The notes beneath the pieces are model-generated. The model was not told where the DNA came from. It searched no databases and saw only the letters and a program-made list of their open reading frames with translations. A program made the position numbers and the translations under genes. Of a stretch of 32,258 nt of DNA, positions 30,386 through 32,258 are shown piece after piece. The stretch covers positions 1 to 32,258 of the forward strand of contig WJJJ01000009.1 in assembly GCA_014729775.1 (NCBI GenBank), given 5' to 3'. The DNA comes from Candidatus Omnitrophota bacterium. Lineage in GTDB: Bacteria; Omnitrophota; Gorgyraeia; Duberdicusellales; 4484-171. How positions within the stretch are numbered: the stretch's first letter is position 1; every line of letters starts with the position of its first letter.

Positions 30386-30730
30386 ATGGACGAGGAATTA
30401 CAAGGACAGCCGTTACTGGATGAGCAGGAGATTAAGGAAGGCGCGCCGTTTGCCGCAATTAGCTATGTGCCTTTCTTGTGGATTTTGACCTTTCTCATGA
30501 AACGGCAGAATCAATTTGCGCTGTTTCACGCCCGGCAGGGGATCGTAATTTCCGTGGGGGTCTTTGCTTGTTTTTTTCTCCCCTTGATCCCGGCGATCGG
30601 ATTTTTTCTTTATCGCGTGGGACTTCTGGTGTTTCTGGTGACAATTCTTTACGGGATCTACGGTGCTTTGTCCGGAAAGATGATCCGAATCCCGAAAGTT
30701 TCCGATCTCGCCGATAAATTGGTGATCTAA
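30386..30730 (+). CDS. DUF4870/Tic20-like small membrane protein
   Basis: 114 residues, three predicted membrane helices: APFAAISYVPFLWILTFLM, GIVISVGVFACFFLPLIPAIGFFLY and GLLVFLVTILYGIYGAL. The middle FALFHARQGIVI is the 'F..FHA.QG' hallmark of the DUF4870/Tic20-like family, whose role is unknown (possibly lipid- or protein-handling). An acidic N-terminus (DEELQGQPLLDEQEIKEG) precedes the first helix. ATG with AAAGGAGGAGGG. The next gene starts 12 bases on with its own ribosome site, so they form an operon with it. Confidence 0.85.
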   Translation: MDEELQGQPLLDEQEIKEGAPFAAISYVPFLWILTFLMKRQNQFALFHARQGIVISVGVFACFFLPLIPAIGFFLYRVGLLVFLVTILYGIYGALSGKMIRIPKVSDLADKLVI

Positions 30731-30742
30731 CAAAGGAGAAGC

Positions 30743-31471
30743 ATGCGGAAATCAAAAAAAGACAGCACACCTCCGGTGAGGGCGCGGTCGCGTACGACCT
30801 TCGAGGACGACTTTACCCAGGCTGATACCTGGCGCGTATTCCGGATTATGAGTGAATTCGTGGAAGGATTTGAACATCTTTCCCGGATCGAGAATGGAGT
30901 CTGTTTTTTCGGTTCGCACCGGGTTGATGCCCAGCATCCGGCTTATCAGGACGCGTACCGGGCGGCGAAACTCCTTGCCAAGAAGGGATACACGATCATT
31001 ACCGGCGCTGGATCAGGAGTGATGGAAGCGGCCAACCGCGGGGCCTATGATGCTAAAAAGCGGTCGGTCGGGCTCAACATTCTTCTTCCGGAACAGCAGC
31101 TTCCCAACGAGTATATTAACGAACTGCTTGAATTCCGGTATTTTTTTGTGCGAAAAGTAATGTTTACCAAATATTCCTGCGCGGTAGTGGTGTTTCCCGG
31201 AGGGTACGGTACGCTGGATGAATTATTTGAGTCTTTGGCGCTTATCCAGACCCAGCGGATCAAGTCGATTCCGGTAGTGCTGGTCGGGCGGGAATATTGG
31301 AAAAATCTGGTCGCCTGGTTGAAAAATAAGCTGATCGCCGAAGGGACGATCGTGAAAATGGACCTGGATCTGTTTCATTTGGTCGATACCCCGGAAGAAA
31401 TATTAAAAGCGATCACGACAAATACGGCAAAAAAGAAATGCTGTAAGAAGCCTGGGAGAGGGAGAAAGTGA
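30743..31471 (+). CDS. LOG family protein (nucleoside 5'-monophosphate phosphoribohydrolase-like)
   Basis: 242 residues. Rossmann-type LOG fold with the family signature PGGYGTLDE (152-160) and the phosphate-binding GAGSGVMEAANRG (88-100), preceded by FGSHR (56-60). LOG proteins hydrolyse the ribose-base bond of nucleotide monophosphates (cytokinin activation in plants; AMP/GMP salvage or turnover in bacteria). Residues 1-50 are an extra basic, low-complexity N-terminus as in the larger TIGR00730-type members. ATG with CAAAGGAGAAGC. The end overlaps the following GTG by 4 bases (GTGA), so the two are coupled. Confidence 0.9.
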   Translation: MRKSKKDSTPPVRARSRTTFEDDFTQADTWRVFRIMSEFVEGFEHLSRIENGVCFFGSHRVDAQHPAYQDAYRAAKLLAKKGYTIITGAGSGVMEAANRGAYDAKKRSVGLNILLPEQQLPNEYINELLEFRYFFVRKVMFTKYSCAVVVFPGGYGTLDELFESLALIQTQRIKSIPVVLVGREYWKNLVAWLKNKLIAEGTIVKMDLDLFHLVDTPEEILKAITTNTAKKKCCKKPGRGRK

Positions 31472-31767
31472 GAGGATTCCTGCGCATATGGAAAAAATTC
31501 GATTTGGAAGAGGTCGAAAAGCATTTAATCGTGGTAGGAGAGCTGTCCAGTGAATGCTATGCCTGCCATCATCTTGGACTGGATGCGCGTGACGCGGTAT
31601 GCCCGCAGTGCGGCGCGGCATTTAAATACATGGGCTTCCGGCGGCATCTGACGATGAATTATCTGCAAAAACTGAATGATGAATTGCCGCACATGACGTT
31701 CATTGATTTTGAAGACTTTAAAAAGGTCCGCGGGAAGCGGGACGCCCGTCGGCTCCTGGATATGTGA
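31468..31767 (+). CDS. Zinc-ribbon protein of unknown function
   Basis: 99 residues. A zinc ribbon of four cysteines, Cys30 and Cys33 (ECYACHH), Cys45 and Cys48 (VCPQCGA), followed by FKYMGFRRH. Flanks are helical (RIWKKFDLEEVEKHL; MNYLQKLNDELPHMTFIDFEDFKKV). No catalytic motif. It is translationally coupled to the LOG gene (GTG start at 31468, overlapping the stop), which suggests a shared or regulatory role. The end of the operon is followed by a repeat-filled gap. Confidence 0.7.
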   Translation: MRGFLRIWKKFDLEEVEKHLIVVGELSSECYACHHLGLDARDAVCPQCGAAFKYMGFRRHLTMNYLQKLNDELPHMTFIDFEDFKKVRGKRDARRLLDM

Positions 31768-32038
31768 GAACCGTGAACCCGGAGCCTTGATCCTTCGCTC
31801 CCCTCGGGAACCTCAGCGGCGAACAGGGATAAGGATTGATTTTATTACCTTGGTTCAACCGCGTAGGTTGAACTTTGGGGATGAGGGAGTAAAGCTCCCA
31901 TAAAGCGCCAGATGAATTCCCGTCGGAAGGGGAAAGTCTGGCAGGATACGTCTACGACAACGTCGTAACCTCAGGCGTACCCCTGATATTTGAGAATACC
32001 GCCTTTGTTCGGAGAAGCGAACGAAGTGCGCCTTCGTA
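31768..32038. repeat. Chain of hairpins and repeats leading to the tRNA gene
   Basis: 270 bases without a gene. From left: GATCCTTCG word (heptad type); GTTCAACC hairpin copy C; GGGAG-TAAAG-CTCCC (31885-31899); GCCAGA...TCTGGC (31907-31942) with TTCCC/GGGAA nested; TACGAC-AAC-GTCGTA (31953-31967); TCAGG-CGTACC-CCTGA (31971-31986); ACGAAG-TGCGC-CTTCGT (32021-32037), ending one base before the tRNA. Six hairpins in series in under 200 bases cannot be by chance; it is either a composite dispersed element or a structured RNA. Confidence 0.6.
31853..31873 (+). repeat. GTTCAACC hairpin repeat, copy C
   Basis: Identical to copies A (333-353) and B (30277-30297), same orientation, here first in the hairpin chain before the tRNA gene. 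Flanked on the right by TTTGGGG as copy A is by TTTTG. Confidence 0.85.
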
Positions 32039-32128
32039 GGAGAGGTCGCGTAGTCCGGTTGAGCGCGCGTGTTTGGAGTACACGTAACCCGCAAGGGTTC
32101 CAGGGTTCGAATCCCTGCCTCTCCGCCA
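32039..32128 (+). tRNA. tRNA-Ser, anticodon GGA
   Basis: A 90-base tRNA with the acceptor stem GGAGAGG (32039-32045) paired to CCTCTCC (32118-32124), discriminator G and encoded CCA (32126-32128). The anticodon stem is CGTGT/ACACG with loop TTGGAGT, giving anticodon GGA (reads UCC/UCU). The T-arm is CAGGGTTCGAATCCCTG. The long variable arm AACCC-GCAA-GGGTT is the class II arm expected of serine tRNA. All parts are intact, so it should be functional. Confidence 0.95.
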
Positions 32129-32202
32129 TTTTTCGCTTTGCGAAAAATGGCGAGATCTCGCCCACCAAAAATGTTTTGCATTTTTGGTGAGGCGGATCCG
32201 CC
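32124..32202. repeat. Four back-to-back palindromes starting inside the tRNA 3' end
   Basis: (1) 32124-32136 pairs with 32140-32152, 13 bp with loop TTT; its left arm includes the tRNA's last base-paired C, discriminator and CCA. (2) GGCGAGATCTCGCC (32149-32162), perfect. (3) CACCAAAAATG (32163-32173), loop TTTTG, CATTTTTGGTG (32179-32189). (4) GGCGGATCCGCC (32191-32202), perfect. They touch or overlap without spacers. The first may also serve as a tRNA terminator, although no T-run follows. The run leads to a GIY-YIG gene 20 bases on. Confidence 0.85.
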
Positions 32203-32221
32203 ACAATATTAAGGAACATAT

Positions 32222-32258
32222 ATGTATCACGTCTATATTTTGCTTAATGAAGCGAAAA
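32222..32258 (+). CDS. GIY-YIG endonuclease family protein, N-terminal fragment
   Basis: Only the first 12 residues are in the window, MYHVYILLNEAK. This is the standard opening of small GIY-YIG proteins (M-Y-x-V-Y-I-L, the first half of the motif; the YIG part would follow beyond the edge). The GIY-YIG fold cuts DNA; single-domain members of about 80-100 residues occur in many copies in some uncultivated lineages and include homing-type enzymes. ATG 32222 with AAGGA seven bases upstream. Position directly after a tRNA and a palindrome array suggests a mobile or semi-mobile unit. Confidence 0.6.
   Translation, partial: MYHVYILLNEAK

Overview
The window looks like part of the chromosome of an uncultivated, diderm (outer-membrane) bacterium. 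It encodes two beta-barrel porins, a lipoprotein, a periplasmic FKBP and a GOGAT/ammonium-assimilation block. Gene content, together with intergenic DNA full of a 7-bp repeat and short hairpin repeats, suggests something like Omnitrophota or a neighbouring lineage. That placement is an impression from style and protein flavour, not a phylogeny. There is no prophage, CRISPR array, insertion sequence or rRNA operon in view.

Layout. (1) 1-606: the tail of a sensor histidine kinase, then a repeat-rich gap. (2) 607-1785, minus strand: an exported CARDB-domain protein, divergent from the rest; almost everything after it is on the plus strand. (3) 1926-15944: a 14-kb nitrogen-assimilation island: glnA1, a small sigma-70-family factor, a short-T-loop PII, an outer-membrane barrel protein, an Amt ammonium channel, a second PII, glnA2, a class I glutamine amidotransferase, a tiny NtrC-like protein that has lost its AAA+ domain, gltB and gltD. 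(4) 16055-19884: YaeQ-like protein, small unknown, membrane-anchored coiled-coil protein, secreted FKBP, GAF-ANTAR antiterminator, greA. (5) 19886-25171: tightly packed genes for a lipoprotein, a Cas4/RecB-like nuclease, an alpha/beta hydrolase, a small membrane protein, a patatin, BioY, DUF502 and a HAD phosphatase. (6) 25158-30007: a very large cellobiose-phosphorylase-like enzyme and a strongly signalled porin gene with a long leader. (7) 30386-32258: DUF4870/Tic20-like protein, LOG-family protein, zinc-ribbon protein, tRNA-Ser(GGA), a chain of palindromes and the start of a GIY-YIG endonuclease gene.

How the parts may work together. The nitrogen island joins uptake (porin, Amt), assimilation (two GSI-alpha enzymes, GOGAT) and signalling (two PII proteins). 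Neither PII has the uridylylated Tyr51, and the glutamine synthetases are of the short alpha type, so control by covalent modification (GlnD/GlnE) seems unlikely. Control is instead written in the leaders. Two loci (before glnK1 and before glnA2) share a motif, CAGGGTTACC-N14-TTTACTTGTA, which resembles no sigma-70 or sigma-54 promoter. It lies just downstream of, or in the same island as, the gene for a small sigma factor. Downstream of these motifs, and also before the sigma-factor gene, are intrinsic terminators whose 5' arms overlap small hairpins with A..G.. hexaloops, the signature recognised by ANTAR antiterminators. A GAF-ANTAR protein is encoded at 18566-19267. My leading hypothesis is therefore a nitrogen regulon built from a dedicated sigma factor, ANTAR antitermination and an AAA+-less NtrC relic. 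The parts are visible in the sequence; their connection is inference.
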